A DNA stretch of 64,000 nt from Bowmanella dokdonensis (GTDB taxonomy: Bacteria; Pseudomonadota; Gammaproteobacteria; Enterobacterales; Alteromonadaceae). The DNA lies in assembly GCF_017254865.1 (NCBI RefSeq), contig NZ_JAFKCV010000002.1, positions 415,837 to 479,836 of the forward strand, written 5' to 3'. The stretch's first letter is position 1. Each line of letters opens with the position of its first letter. The position numbers and the translations under genes were made by a program. This document shows positions 35,634 to 45,000 of the stretch, piece by piece. Below the pieces are notes generated by a model. It saw only the letters and a program-made list of their open reading frames with translations, searched no databases and was not told where the DNA came from.

Positions 35634-36148
35634 AGATCTATACCAAAGGAGGTGACAGCGGCTCCACCCAGATCTATGTGGACAAACCACAGCGGCTGGG
35701 GAAACAGGATATCGTGCTGGAATGTTACGGCAGCCTGGATGAACTCAATGCCCATCTGGGCTTGTTAGCCGCCCAGCTCAAGGAACTGGATCAGCTTGAT
35801 GCAGTCCTGCAGGTGCAAAGGGAGCTGTTCCAGATTGGCTTTGCCCTCTCTGCCAGCAGTAATCTGACCCACCAGGCGGTGACGCGCCTTGAGCAGCAGA
35901 TAGATGAGTGGCAGGCAATACTGCCCGTGCAAACCCACTTTATTTTACCGGGCGGTTGCCTTGGTGCAGCCCAGGCCCATATCTGCCGCACAGTTGCCAG
36001 GCGTGCGGAGCGACGTATGGTCGAGCTGGCCCAGCAAAGAGAGGTCCCGGCGGTGTGCCTGCAATATCTCAATCGCCTGTCAGACTGGCTGTTTGTGCTG
36101 GCCAGGCTGCTGAATCAGCAATCCGCCACGGACGAGACACGGGTGTAA
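35630..36148 (+). CDS. PduO-type cob(I)alamin adenosyltransferase
   Basis: The 172-aa protein makes adenosylcobalamin from cob(I)alamin and ATP. The N-terminal ATP-binding MKIYTKGGDSGST, the YGSLDELNAHLGL helix, the FILPGGCLGAAQAHICRTVARRAERRMV core and the C-terminal YLNRLSDWLFVLARLLN all match the PduO/MMAB family. The start overlaps csiV by 4 bases (ATGA). No B12-dependent enzyme gene is in the window, so the cofactor's user is elsewhere. Confidence 0.93.
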   Translation: MKIYTKGGDSGSTQIYVDKPQRLGKQDIVLECYGSLDELNAHLGLLAAQLKELDQLDAVLQVQRELFQIGFALSASSNLTHQAVTRLEQQIDEWQAILPVQTHFILPGGCLGAAQAHICRTVARRAERRMVELAQQREVPAVCLQYLNRLSDWLFVLARLLNQQSATDETRV

Positions 36149-36167
36149 TACGGTTGGTATAGACGCC

Positions 36168-36689
36168 ATGCAGTTGATCAGACCCCACTTGCGCTTTCGT
36201 GAAAGCTATCTGGCCTATATCCGCGAGATGGGCGAGGAAGAACGCTATCCCTTTGTAATGGATCTGCCCTGTGAAGATTTCCCGGCCCTGCTCCATCGCC
36301 TGGACGATATCAGCCGGGGTATCAATCTTCCTGCCGGCTCTGTGCCATCCAGTACCTTCTGGCTGGTTGAGCAGGAGCAGTTGCTTGGCGTGAGCAACCT
36401 GCGTCACTGTCTTAATGAGCAAATCCGCGAAGTAGGCGGACATATTGGCCTTGGTATCCGGCCTTCTAGGCGTGGACAGGGATTGGGCAGAGCTTTGCTG
36501 GCACTGACGCTGGAACAGGCTCGCAAACTGGGTATCGATCAGGTGCATATTCATTGCTATCAGGACAACCAGGCCTCCGGCGGACTGATTCGGGCCATGG
36601 GGGCAGTGAGGGATTCCCAGATTCTGGCCGCAGGCAAGGTGGTTGAACGCTTTATCCTGACGCCTCAGCCGCAGGGGGATACCGGATGA
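36168..36689 (+). CDS. GNAT-family N-acetyltransferase
   Basis: The 173-aa protein has the GNAT core. A strand carries FWLVEQEQLLGVSNLRHCLNEQIREVGGHIGLGIRPSRRGQGLGRALLALTLEQARKLG, where R-R-G-Q-G-L-G is the acetyl-CoA pyrophosphate loop. VHIHCYQDNQASGGLIRAMGAV is the last conserved segment. Similar proteins modify small molecules or amino groups. It overlaps the following formyltransferase-like gene by 4 bases, which suggests joint action. The acceptor is unknown. Confidence 0.85.
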   Translation: MQLIRPHLRFRESYLAYIREMGEEERYPFVMDLPCEDFPALLHRLDDISRGINLPAGSVPSSTFWLVEQEQLLGVSNLRHCLNEQIREVGGHIGLGIRPSRRGQGLGRALLALTLEQARKLGIDQVHIHCYQDNQASGGLIRAMGAVRDSQILAAGKVVERFILTPQPQGDTG

Positions 36690-37486
36690 ATATCCTGATC
36701 CTTGCCAACCGCGATCTTGCCAGTAACGTAGCGCTGAACCTGCTGTTGCCAAACCTTGCCCAGCACAGCCTCAGCCTGATGTTGTCCTCCCGGGTCGGCG
36801 GCGCGCCCAGTCCCCTGGCCGGGATGCGCAGGCTGAAGTTCTTCGAGCAGGATCTGCCCAACAGGCTGCTGTTTCCCCATTTGCCCGCCCCTGAAACCAG
36901 GCCGGGCAAATATCTGAGCTTCGGGCAGATGCATCGCCATCTGGCGGGTCCGGCCGAAGATCTTAACGATATCAATACTGAGCAGGGAGTGGAAAAAGTC
37001 CGCGCTCTGGCCCCGGATCTGATCCTAAGCATCCGCTACGGGGTGATCCTAAAAGAAGCGGTGATTGCCCTGCCCCGTTTCGGGGTGGTCAACCTGCATT
37101 CCGGGCTGTTGCCCGCTTACCGCGGGGTGATGGCCAGCTTCTGGGCCATGCTCAATGGCGAGCCGCAACTTGGCACCACCTGTCACTATATCCAGGACCC
37201 GGCTATCGATGCCGGGGACATCATCTCTTGCACATATCTGCCGGTAGACAGAGAAAAATGCTACCTGCTACATGTCCTTGAGCTCTATCGGGAGGGCTGT
37301 CAGGAGCTGCTCAAAGTGGTAGACATGCTGGCCACAGGCACCTGCCCGGTCACCCGCCCCCAGTCGGGGAAAGGGCAGTATTTCAGTTTTCCCGATCAGC
37401 AGGCCCTGGACAGATTTGCCGCCGGTACCCTGCAACTGGTGGATGAGCAGCAAATGCTGGATTTTCTGCAGCAGCACTACTACTGA
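36686..37486 (+). CDS. Formyltransferase-fold enzyme
   Basis: The 266-aa protein is of the 10-formyl-tetrahydrofolate-dependent formyltransferase family. The catalytic motif GVVNLHSGLLPAYRGVMASFWAMLNGEPQLGTTCHYI places Asn136 and His138, and DAGDIIS supplies Asp175. Unlike methionyl-tRNA formyltransferase it has no OB-fold C-terminal domain and starts with an unrelated NILILANRDLASN segment. It is more like sugar-amine formyltransferases in size. It is coupled to the GNAT gene, so an acyl-modified amine substrate is plausible but unproven. Confidence 0.8.
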   Translation: MNILILANRDLASNVALNLLLPNLAQHSLSLMLSSRVGGAPSPLAGMRRLKFFEQDLPNRLLFPHLPAPETRPGKYLSFGQMHRHLAGPAEDLNDINTEQGVEKVRALAPDLILSIRYGVILKEAVIALPRFGVVNLHSGLLPAYRGVMASFWAMLNGEPQLGTTCHYIQDPAIDAGDIISCTYLPVDREKCYLLHVLELYREGCQELLKVVDMLATGTCPVTRPQSGKGQYFSFPDQQALDRFAAGTLQLVDEQQMLDFLQQHYY

Positions 37487-37621
37487 GCGCCGCTTTCCTT
37501 TGCACCAGTAAAGCTGACAACACAGCCCTCTTTTTGCCACGGCCCCCTGCCCTTTTCTATAGTTTCATGGATGGCGGCTTATGAGATTAAGGCCACCCCA
37601 TCTAACCAGGGGCAACCTATC

Positions 37622-38293
37622 ATGCAAGCATTAATCAGTGACAGACGCTCTGCAGGGCGGCGACTTGCCGAGCATCTGCAGGATTACCGTCAGCGAGACG
37701 ATCTGCTGGTGCTGGGCCTGCCCAGGGGCGGGATCCCGGTGGCCTTCGAGGTGGCCAAAGCCCTTTGTGCACCGCTGGATGTGATGCTGGTGCGCAAACT
37801 GGGACTGCCTTTACATGAAGAATATGCCATGGGCGCCATCGCCAGTGGCGGGGTGCGTATCCTCAACGAGGCAGTGATCAGTTACTACGGTATCGATGCA
37901 GAGGCCATCGAAGGGGTCGTCATCCGGGAGCAACAGGAACTGGCCAGGCGGGAAAAAGTTTACCGGGGTGAGCGGCCCTGGCCGGATCTGCGGCGACATT
38001 GCGTGTTGCTGGTTGATGATGGACTGGCCACGGGTGCCACCATGCAGGCAGCGGTGGAGGCGGTACGTCGCCAGGGGGCTTCTGAACTGGTTGTGGCAGT
38101 CCCCCTGGCCGCCCGCGACAGCCTGCAAGCCCTGGGCAAACTGGTGGACAACCTGGTCTGCCTGCACAGCCCCACCCCCTTTCAATCCGTGGGTCAGTGG
38201 TATGAGAACTTTGACCAGACCTCTGACGCTGAGGTGCTGGAGCTCTTGTCACAGGCCCGGACATTGCAACCCTATCAAGCAGCAGGGAGGTAA
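37622..38293 (+). CDS. Phosphoribosyltransferase-fold protein
   Basis: The 223-aa protein has the PRPP-binding motif VLLVDDGLATGATMQAAVEAVR and a core starting LVLGLPRGGIPVAFEVAKAL. It resembles predicted phosphoribosyltransferases often found with, or fused to, erythromycin-esterase-like domains. GLPLHEEYAMGAIASGG is a conserved family phrase. ATG 37622 gives the expected N-terminus; an upstream in-frame ATG (37571) is possible. It ends 4 bases before the erythromycin esterase gene, so the two are very likely one operon. The substrate is unknown. Confidence 0.85.
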   Translation: MQALISDRRSAGRRLAEHLQDYRQRDDLLVLGLPRGGIPVAFEVAKALCAPLDVMLVRKLGLPLHEEYAMGAIASGGVRILNEAVISYYGIDAEAIEGVVIREQQELARREKVYRGERPWPDLRRHCVLLVDDGLATGATMQAAVEAVRRQGASELVVAVPLAARDSLQALGKLVDNLVCLHSPTPFQSVGQWYENFDQTSDAEVLELLSQARTLQPYQAAGR

Positions 38294-38297
38294 CAAG

Positions 38298-39629
38298 ATG
38301 CAGCCATTTGTAGAGGATTTAGCCGGGCAGATCCGCCAAGCCGCCTGGCCCCTTGACGGCCCCGGGGGAAACTATCACCCCCTGCTGGACAGTCTGGTGG
38401 ATAAGCAGTTTATCCTGCTGGGCGAAGCCAGCCATGGTACCCATGAGTTCTATCAGGCCAGGATCGAGATCAGCAAACGCCTTATCCTGGATCGGCAGAT
38501 CAACGCCATCGCCATTGAGGGAGACTGGCCCAGTGCGGCCAGGGTCAATCGCTTTATCCGCTGGCAGGGCCATGACAGCAATGCCAATGACGCCCTGTCG
38601 GACTTCCGGCGCTTTCCCCTGTGGATGTGGCGCAATACTCCCATGCTTGGGTTTATCCAGTGGCTGCGTGAGTACAACCGTGGTCTGCCTGAAAAACAGC
38701 AGGTGGGCTTTTACGGTCTGGATATGTACAGCCTGTACGAGTCAGTGGCCGCCGTACTGGAATACCTGGACAAGGTGGACCCGGACGCTGCAACGCTGGC
38801 CCGGGAACGCTATGGCTGCCTGAACCATACCGGCAGTGAACGACGTTATGGTTATGGGGTGACGCTGGGGCAGCGGCCTTCCTGCGAGGACGAAGTGGTC
38901 CAGCAGTTACTGAATATACGCGACCGTGCGCTTTGCTATGCCAAGCCGGATGATCAGCGTTCACAGGATGAACAGTTCGAGGCGGAACAAAATGCCAGGC
39001 TGGTTAAAAGTGCAGAACAATATTACCGGCAAATGTTCAATCCCAGGATCAGCACCTGGAACCTGCGCGACAGCCACATGTTTGAGACATTGCAGGAACT
39101 GCACCGGTATCTGTCCGGACGTCTCTCTCAGCCGGCCAGAATCGTCATCTGGGCTCATAATTCACACCTTGGCGATGCCAGGGCCACGGAGATGGGCAAG
39201 CGCGGTGAGCACAACCTGGGCCAACTGGTCAGACAGAGCGCGGGCCAGCGATCCCACCTGATAGGTTTGACAACCCACCAGGGAACGGTCACCGCGGCCT
39301 CCGAGTGGGACGGGCCGGGTGAGCGCAAGAGAGTGCGCCCTTCACTCAAAGGCAGTATCGAAAACCTGTTTCATCAGACCGGTCTGGACTGCTTTTATCT
39401 ACCCATGACAGGACCTGTGGCCGAGGTGCTTGGCGAGCCCAGGCTGCAACGGGCCATAGGTGTCCTCTATCTGCCGGAGTCCGAGCGGGCCAGTCACTAT
39501 TTTCACTGCGAACTGCCGGATCAGTTCGATGCCCTGCTGCACTTCGACCAGACGCAGGCCATTGAACCACTGGACCCTGAATCTGAATGGGTCAGTGGCG
39601 AGCAGGACACCTATCCTTCCGGACTCTGA
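38298..39629 (+). CDS. Erythromycin-esterase-family protein
   Basis: The 443-aa protein has ILLGEASHGTHEF with Glu43 and His46, matching the catalytic Glu and His of EreA/EreC-type esterases. IAIEGDWPSAARVNRFI and IWAHNSHLGDARATEMGKRGEHNLGQLVR supply the other conserved parts. The ATG at 38298 follows GGGAGG by 7 bases. A longer frame opening inside the phosphoribosyltransferase gene is not the real start. Most chromosomal members of this family are not proven to hydrolyse macrolides. Pairing with a phosphoribosyltransferase suggests another ester or phosphoribosyl-linked substrate. Confidence 0.88.
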   Translation: MQPFVEDLAGQIRQAAWPLDGPGGNYHPLLDSLVDKQFILLGEASHGTHEFYQARIEISKRLILDRQINAIAIEGDWPSAARVNRFIRWQGHDSNANDALSDFRRFPLWMWRNTPMLGFIQWLREYNRGLPEKQQVGFYGLDMYSLYESVAAVLEYLDKVDPDAATLARERYGCLNHTGSERRYGYGVTLGQRPSCEDEVVQQLLNIRDRALCYAKPDDQRSQDEQFEAEQNARLVKSAEQYYRQMFNPRISTWNLRDSHMFETLQELHRYLSGRLSQPARIVIWAHNSHLGDARATEMGKRGEHNLGQLVRQSAGQRSHLIGLTTHQGTVTAASEWDGPGERKRVRPSLKGSIENLFHQTGLDCFYLPMTGPVAEVLGEPRLQRAIGVLYLPESERASHYFHCELPDQFDALLHFDQTQAIEPLDPESEWVSGEQDTYPSGL

Positions 39630-39646
39630 ACGCCGAAGAAAACGCA

Positions 39647-39672
39647 AAGAGCCGCCAACCGGCGGCTTTTTG
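39647..39672 (+). terminator. Rho-independent terminator after the erythromycin-esterase gene
   Basis: AGCCGCC (39650-39656), loop AACC, GGCGGCT (39661-39667), then TTTTG form a GC-rich 7-bp stem with a T run. It begins about 20 bases after the stop codon on the plus strand. Confidence 0.85.
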
Positions 39673-39769
39673 TCAGTAGAGGGCTGGCGGGTCAGAGCAC
39701 CGAAGGGTGGGGCAATGACCGCCAGAGCCCGCTTAAAATCCTCAGCCAAGACGGAATGGTGCTCGTAAT

Positions 39770-40771
39770 CTAATCATTCAGTGCGCGAGGCAACCTTTGT
39801 TGCAGGCTCACAGGCAACAACCGGCATACCAGTACCCTGGCCTGTTGCCAGAAGGCGGACAACAACAGCAGGGCACTGCCGATACAAACACCGGTCAGGG
39901 CAAAGTTTACCTGCACCATCCCGAAGGTATCGAACAGGTTGGACAGGGCGTAAAGTACGTAACCCAGTGCCGACACCATCAGGGCCCGGCGGTCCACCGC
40001 CAGGGAGATCAGCGCCAGCAGCAGATACAAAGCCAGCACCGACACCATGCTGTTGATCTGGGCTGCCCCCTCCAGTATCCCCATCACAGAGAAGATCGGA
40101 TGCACCAGCATGGGGGCGGCAAGCAGGTGCAGCCAGAACGCCACATCCGAGCGGCGCGTGACCCGCAGCTTGTCAGACGCATCCCAGATCATTGCCAGGG
40201 CGAAGGTCAGCAGACCGCCGACCAGCACGATCTGCTCCAGCCACTGATGCAAACCGGAAAAGTTCAGCATCAGCAGGGCGAACAGGCCCACCAGGACCGC
40301 GGCCACCGCCGCCGCCACAGTGATGGGCACCCTGAAGCGGCGCCAGTGCAAGAAGGCTGCCCCGGCCGTCAACAGACCAGACAGCATGAGAACAGCTTCG
40401 TCCGGCTGGCCGACAAAGAGTAATGGCGCGGCAAAGATGCCGCCAAGAAATGCCAGCAACAGGCCGATGGCCGGTAACGCCATCCGGCGGCGACGAACAA
40501 AGAACTCCGCCAGCCCCCAGGCGACGGCAGAAAATACCAGCGCGCCGGTGAAGTGACCAGTGTACTGGGTGATCCAGCCAATGGATGCCAGCAACAATCC
40601 ACAGGCGATAACGACGAAAATATCGTTGAAGCCGGCGAGCAGCCGGAAATTTTCCTGATCCTGCTGAAGCTGGTGATTTTTCTGTTGTATATATGTGCGA
40701 AAAGCGGCTACCGACTCCTGGGTCAGTATCCCATGGCGGGCGGCACAGCTTAAATCTTCATCTGTATACAT
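39770..40771 (-). CDS. DUF2157-type polytopic membrane protein
   Basis: The 333-aa protein has a soluble N-terminal segment (DLSCAARHGILTQESVAAFRTYIQQKN...) followed by about ten hydrophobic helices, matching the layout of DUF2157 membrane proteins. Helices include IFVVIACGLLLASIGWI, ALVFSAVAWGLAEFFV, MALPAIGLLLAFLGGIFAAPLLFV and ALLLLSAFW near the C-terminus. There is no recognised catalytic motif. It is convergent with the erythromycin-esterase gene. The function is unknown. Confidence 0.75.
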   Translation of the reverse strand: MYTDEDLSCAARHGILTQESVAAFRTYIQQKNHQLQQDQENFRLLAGFNDIFVVIACGLLLASIGWITQYTGHFTGALVFSAVAWGLAEFFVRRRRMALPAIGLLLAFLGGIFAAPLLFVGQPDEAVLMLSGLLTAGAAFLHWRRFRVPITVAAAVAAVLVGLFALLMLNFSGLHQWLEQIVLVGGLLTFALAMIWDASDKLRVTRRSDVAFWLHLLAAPMLVHPIFSVMGILEGAAQINSMVSVLALYLLLALISLAVDRRALMVSALGYVLYALSNLFDTFGMVQVNFALTGVCIGSALLLLSAFWQQARVLVCRLLPVSLQQRLPRALND

Positions 40772-40989
40772 ATTGTTATCCTTGAAGGTGGTACAGATTC
40801 AGTTCAGCAAATCTCAGGCCAGTGATTTACTCTTTATTTATCAACACGTTATAAACACTCCTTGCCAGGTCTTAGTCAAATTCACTAATTCGGTGGCAGA
40901 AAACCCCGCATAAACTGGTCAGTTTCACGCTGTATTGGCGTCGTCAGCCGGACTGAACCCCGGAGTAGTGAGTCTCAGGGAGATAGTAT

Positions 40990-41655
40990 TCACAAAGGTC
41001 TGGGTTTGACCCAGAACCAACTGATGGCCACCAGCAGGGCAAAGAGGCTGTATCCCAGTGTGAAGACCCAGGCCGGCGCCTGATAATAATACCAACCGGA
41101 TTAATCTTTAGTGCATTCAGAGCTGACCAGAAAGGATTAGCTCAAGGCGCAGCCTCGAAGGCATAGTGGCTCTATGTCAAGAGGCTGGAACGCAGAGATA
41201 ATGCTTTCTGGACGCTCCCTGCGGGCGAAGCCAAAGTGCCCGCTACCTGTGTTGCCCGTATTCGATTTAGCGCCACTAGACCTTCATACGGTCGCCTTGG
41301 TATCGAACACTTTGACTTTCGCTGAGTGCACTAAAGATTAATCCGGTTGGTATGTAATCAGTCTTCCCAGCCAATGGGCAATAAAAGATCCCTGGTAGAC
41401 GGCGTCGCCACCCTGGTCCCTAAGGGCCATTTCCCAGGTCGTCAGGGGGCAGAGGAGGCCGAGCCAGGCCTGAAATGTGACGATCAGAATGGCCAGCAGA
41501 TGCAGCAGGCGGAACCAGGGATTATACACCCAGCGCTAGTTGCGCCAGTGGCCTGCATAGATCAGCAACAGGCCAAGGACGATAAACAGAACCCAGGCCA
41601 CATGGACACACAGCAGAAGGTCGGCGGCCAGTCGATAGACCAGTTGAGAATTCAA
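40990..41655 (-). pseudogene. DUF2784 membrane protein gene, inactivated by a nonsense codon and a MITE insertion
   Basis: On the minus strand, a DUF2784-like protein can be read in pieces. From a TTG at 41655 the frame gives LVYRLAADLLLCVHVAWVLF... and then ...GHWRN, followed by an in-frame TAG at 41536-41538 where relatives have Trp. The frame continues RWVYNPWFRLLHLLAILIV...HWLGRLI to about 41355. The 265-bp inverted-repeat element then intervenes, and the C-terminal part YYQAPAWVFTLGYSLFALL...WFWVKPRPL ends at TGA 40990-40992. Without the element the gene would encode about 130 aa, the normal family length. It lies 7 bases after the monooxygenase-like gene. Confidence 0.85.
41089..41353. 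mobile_element. MITE-like element with 27-bp perfect terminal inverted repeats
   Basis: Left terminus 41089-41115 and right terminus 41327-41353 are exact reverse complements over 27 bases (each begins ATACCAACCGGATTAAT and ends in TTTAGTGCA, or its complement). The match continues with one mismatch for several more bases. The roughly 210-bp interior has no coding frame of note, so the element would need a transposase in trans. It interrupts the DUF2784 frame. TAAT is found on both sides (41087-41090 and 41355-41358) and may be a target duplication, though the boundary is not certain. Confidence 0.8.
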
Positions 41656-41661
41656 CCGGGC

Positions 41662-41961
41662 TTAGCCTGAATGCGCCAGCCCCTGGCCTCCCACCGGGCG
41701 GGTCTGCACATGCTGCTCGAAGCCGGCAATTAGAGCCTGGCTCTTTTCCATCGTCTGTTGCACAACAGGCAGGCTTAATGAGGCCTGGCGACTTTCCTGA
41801 CAGTCCCAGACCTCGGTAATCCAGAGATTATCCGGCTCGATGGGATCCCTTGCCACCACATAACTGAGGCAGCCGGGCATCTCACTTCCTTCGAGCAGCA
41901 GATCAATAAGTGGCTCTCTTTTTCCGGGCAGAGCTTTTATCTTGCCGATCAATCCGTACAT
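41662..41961 (-). CDS. Antibiotic-biosynthesis-monooxygenase (ABM) fold protein
   Basis: This is a 99-aa single-domain ferredoxin-like ABM protein of the YgiN type. YGLIGKIKALPGKREPLIDLLLEGSEMPGCLSYVVARDPIEPDNLWITEVWDCQESRQASL contains the conserved P-G-C-L-x-Y and the W-x-T-E-x-W strand. ATG 41961 is used; ATG 41979 would add six residues. Such proteins are cofactor-free oxygenases or heme-interacting proteins, often of unknown substrate. It precedes the broken DUF2784 gene by 7 bases and was probably in an operon with it. Confidence 0.8.
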   Translation of the reverse strand: MYGLIGKIKALPGKREPLIDLLLEGSEMPGCLSYVVARDPIEPDNLWITEVWDCQESRQASLSLPVVQQTMEKSQALIAGFEQHVQTRPVGGQGLAHSG

Positions 41962-42027
41962 GGTTTGACCCTGTTCCACTGAAGGTGGCCCTCATTTTAG
42001 TCGGCCAGGCCCATCTTGCCAGTCAGA

Positions 42028-45000
42028 TCAGTGCTCCAGTGACTCCACTTTGTCCAGTTCCTGCTCCAGTCGCTGACTCTCGTCGGCACGGGGTCTGGTG
42101 AAACGGGCCAGGGCCAGGTACAGCACCGGAGTCAGGTAGAGGGTAAAAACCACGGCGAAGCCCAGTCCCCCAAACACTACCCAGCCGATGGCGTTCCTGG
42201 CCTCGGCGCCGGCGCCCACCGAGAGGATCAACGGCAGGCCGCCGAGGATGGTGGAGAACAAGGTCATGGCAATGGGGCGCAGGCGGATAGCGGCAGCTTT
42301 TTCCACCGCTTCTCTGACCGACAGCCCCTTATCCCTGAGCTGATCGGCAAACTCCACCAGCAAAATGGAATTCTTTGCCAGCAGGCCAATCAGCATCACC
42401 AGGCCAATCTGTGAATAGATATTGATGGAGGTCCCGGTCAGGAATAAAGCCAGCAGGGCAGCGGCGATGCCGAACGGCACGGTCAGCATCACCACCACTG
42501 CACTGTTGACACTCTCAAACTGCGCCGCCAGCACCAGCAATACGATAATAAAGGCCAGAACATAGGTCAGCATGACCTCCCTGGCCGTTTCTTCATAGGT
42601 CAGGGCCTCCCCCTGGAACACTAAACCGATATTGGTGGGCAGCACTTGTTCGGCCAGGCCGCGGATTTGCTCCACCGCCTGGTCGATGGGCAGTTCCTCG
42701 GGCAGTTCCATATCGATCTCAATGGCCCGGCGCTGGGCGTGGCGTTCGAGTTCGGCGGCTACCCCTTCTTCGGAGATACTGGCCAGGCTGGACAAGGGCA
42801 CCAGGTTTCCGCCACGGGATGCCACATAGAGATTGGCCAGGTCAGACGGATCATTGATGGTCTGCGCCTGAGCCTGCAACATGATGGGAATGGACTGATC
42901 ACCCACATTCAGATCGGCGATGTCGTCACCGTTGATGGCCGCCCGCAAGGTGGTGGCAATATCAGACAGCGGCACATCCAGCTCCTCGGCCCGGCGCCTG
43001 TCGATATTGACCCGAAGCTGCGGCTGGGTGGGCTGGTAGGAGATATCCGGCTTGCCAAGCTGGGGCAGCCGCTGTTCGATGGCTTTGGCAAACTCCAAAG
43101 CGGCCGCGTAAATCCTCTCATAGGACTCTCCGGTCAGGGCCAGTTCGATGCCGCCCCCCTGCCCGCGCAGATTCAGGCTGTTGGAGCCAAAGGCCCTGGC
43201 CGGCGCGCCGGGGATGTCCCCCAATGGCTGGCGGATCTGTTCGATGATCTGTTGCTGCGAACGCTCTCTTTCACTCCAGTTGGCCAGGGGCACGGTAATA
43301 AAGACGATATTGGGATCCCACTGACCCACTACCGTATAGATGGACTCGATATCGCCGTCGTTAACATAGGGGAGCAGCACTTCTTCCATCTTGCGCGCCT
43401 GTCTGTCCATAAAATTCAGCCCTACGCCATCCGGCCCCCGGGCAAAAATACGAATGGAGCCGCGATCCTCGCTGGGCAGCAGCTCATTGTCCAGTTTCAG
43501 ATAGACCAGGGATGCGGCTGTCGCCGCCAGCAGGCAGACAAAAAAGGACAGCCAGGCATGATCCAGCACCCAATGCAGGGTTTTGCTGTAGCCTTTAAGC
43601 AGACGGTGACCCATTGGGGCAAACCAGTTGCCGTTGTCTTTTTTCTTCAACGGCAGGCGGGCCGTCAGCGCCGGTACCAGTGACAGGGCCACGAAGGACG
43701 AGATAATGACCGCCCCGGCCAGTACGCCGCCAAATTCCCGGAACAAGCGGCCCGCAGTAGAAGGCAAAAAGGCAATGGGCACAAACACGGCGGCCAGCAC
43801 CGCAGTGGTCGCCACCACCGCAAAGAATACTTCCCTGGAGCCCACTACCGCCGCCGCGCGAGGTCCAAGCCCCATGCCGCGGCGCCGCTGGATGTTTTCC
43901 GACACCACGATGGCATCATCCACAATCAGGCCGGTGGCCAGCACCAACGCCAGCAAGGTCAGGATATTCACCGAAAAACCCATCATCCAGATGATGGCAA
44001 GGGAACCAACCAATGCGACCGGAATAGATAAGGCCGGTACTATGGTGGCGCGCCAGGAGCCGATAAAGACCCATAAGGTGGCGATCACCAGCAATACTGT
44101 CATGCCCAGGGAGGTGATGACCTCTTCCACCGAGCCACGGATAAACTCCGCGTCGTCCGATGTCACCCTCAGTTGCAGATCCGGGAAGCGGCTTTTTTGG
44201 CGACTGACCATGGCCAGCACCTCATCGGAGATTTCTATGGTGTTGGACTGGGCCTGGCGGATAATCTCCAGCCCGATAACAGGCTTGCCGTCCAGGCGCA
44301 CGAAGCTGCGCGCATCAGCAGGGCCAAAGTACACCGAGGCCACATCACCGATGCGGGTATCTCCGCGGATAATGATATTTTCCACCTGCTCAGCACTGAC
44401 GGAGGTCGCATCAGCGCGCACGATCAATTGCTGATCGGTGGAGCGCAGGCTCCCGGCCGGTACATCGAAAGGCGCCTGCCTGAGCACGACGGCCACATCG
44501 GTTATCGCCAGGCCGAAACTGGTCAGGCGCAGGGGATCCAGCATGACCCTCAGCACCCGCTCCCGGTCACCGTTGAGCCTGACATCGGCGACGCCGGGAA
44601 TGCTCAGAAACTGCGGCGCCAGATCCGTTTCCACCACTTCGGTCAGTTGCTCAAGCTCCATGACCTCACTGGACACCGTCAGGCTGACCACAGATTCCGC
44701 ATCGTTATCCGCTTTGATAATGGCCAAACGTTCCACATCATCGGGCAATTCCCTTTGCACGCGACTGACCGACTCACGTGTCTCATTGGCGGCATCGTCA
44801 AGATCCACGCCGGGACGAAATTCCACCACAATACGCGAACTGCCTTCCTCACTCTGGGCACGGATTGACTTGACCCCGCTTACCCTTGCCACGGCCCCTT
44901 CCAGACGACTGGTCACCTCCGTATCCACCGTCTCAGGGGATCCACCGGGAAAGGCGGCGGTGACCGTTACTATGGGCCTGTCCACATCCGGCAGTTCGCG

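Noticed and set aside
36140-36167. Second MITE end near GGTTGGTAT before the GNAT gene
   Set aside because: Only about ten bases match and there is no inverted partner.
37896-38297. N-terminal extension of the erythromycin esterase frame
   Set aside because: It lies within the phosphoribosyltransferase gene in another frame, and the ATG at 38298 has a good ribosome site.
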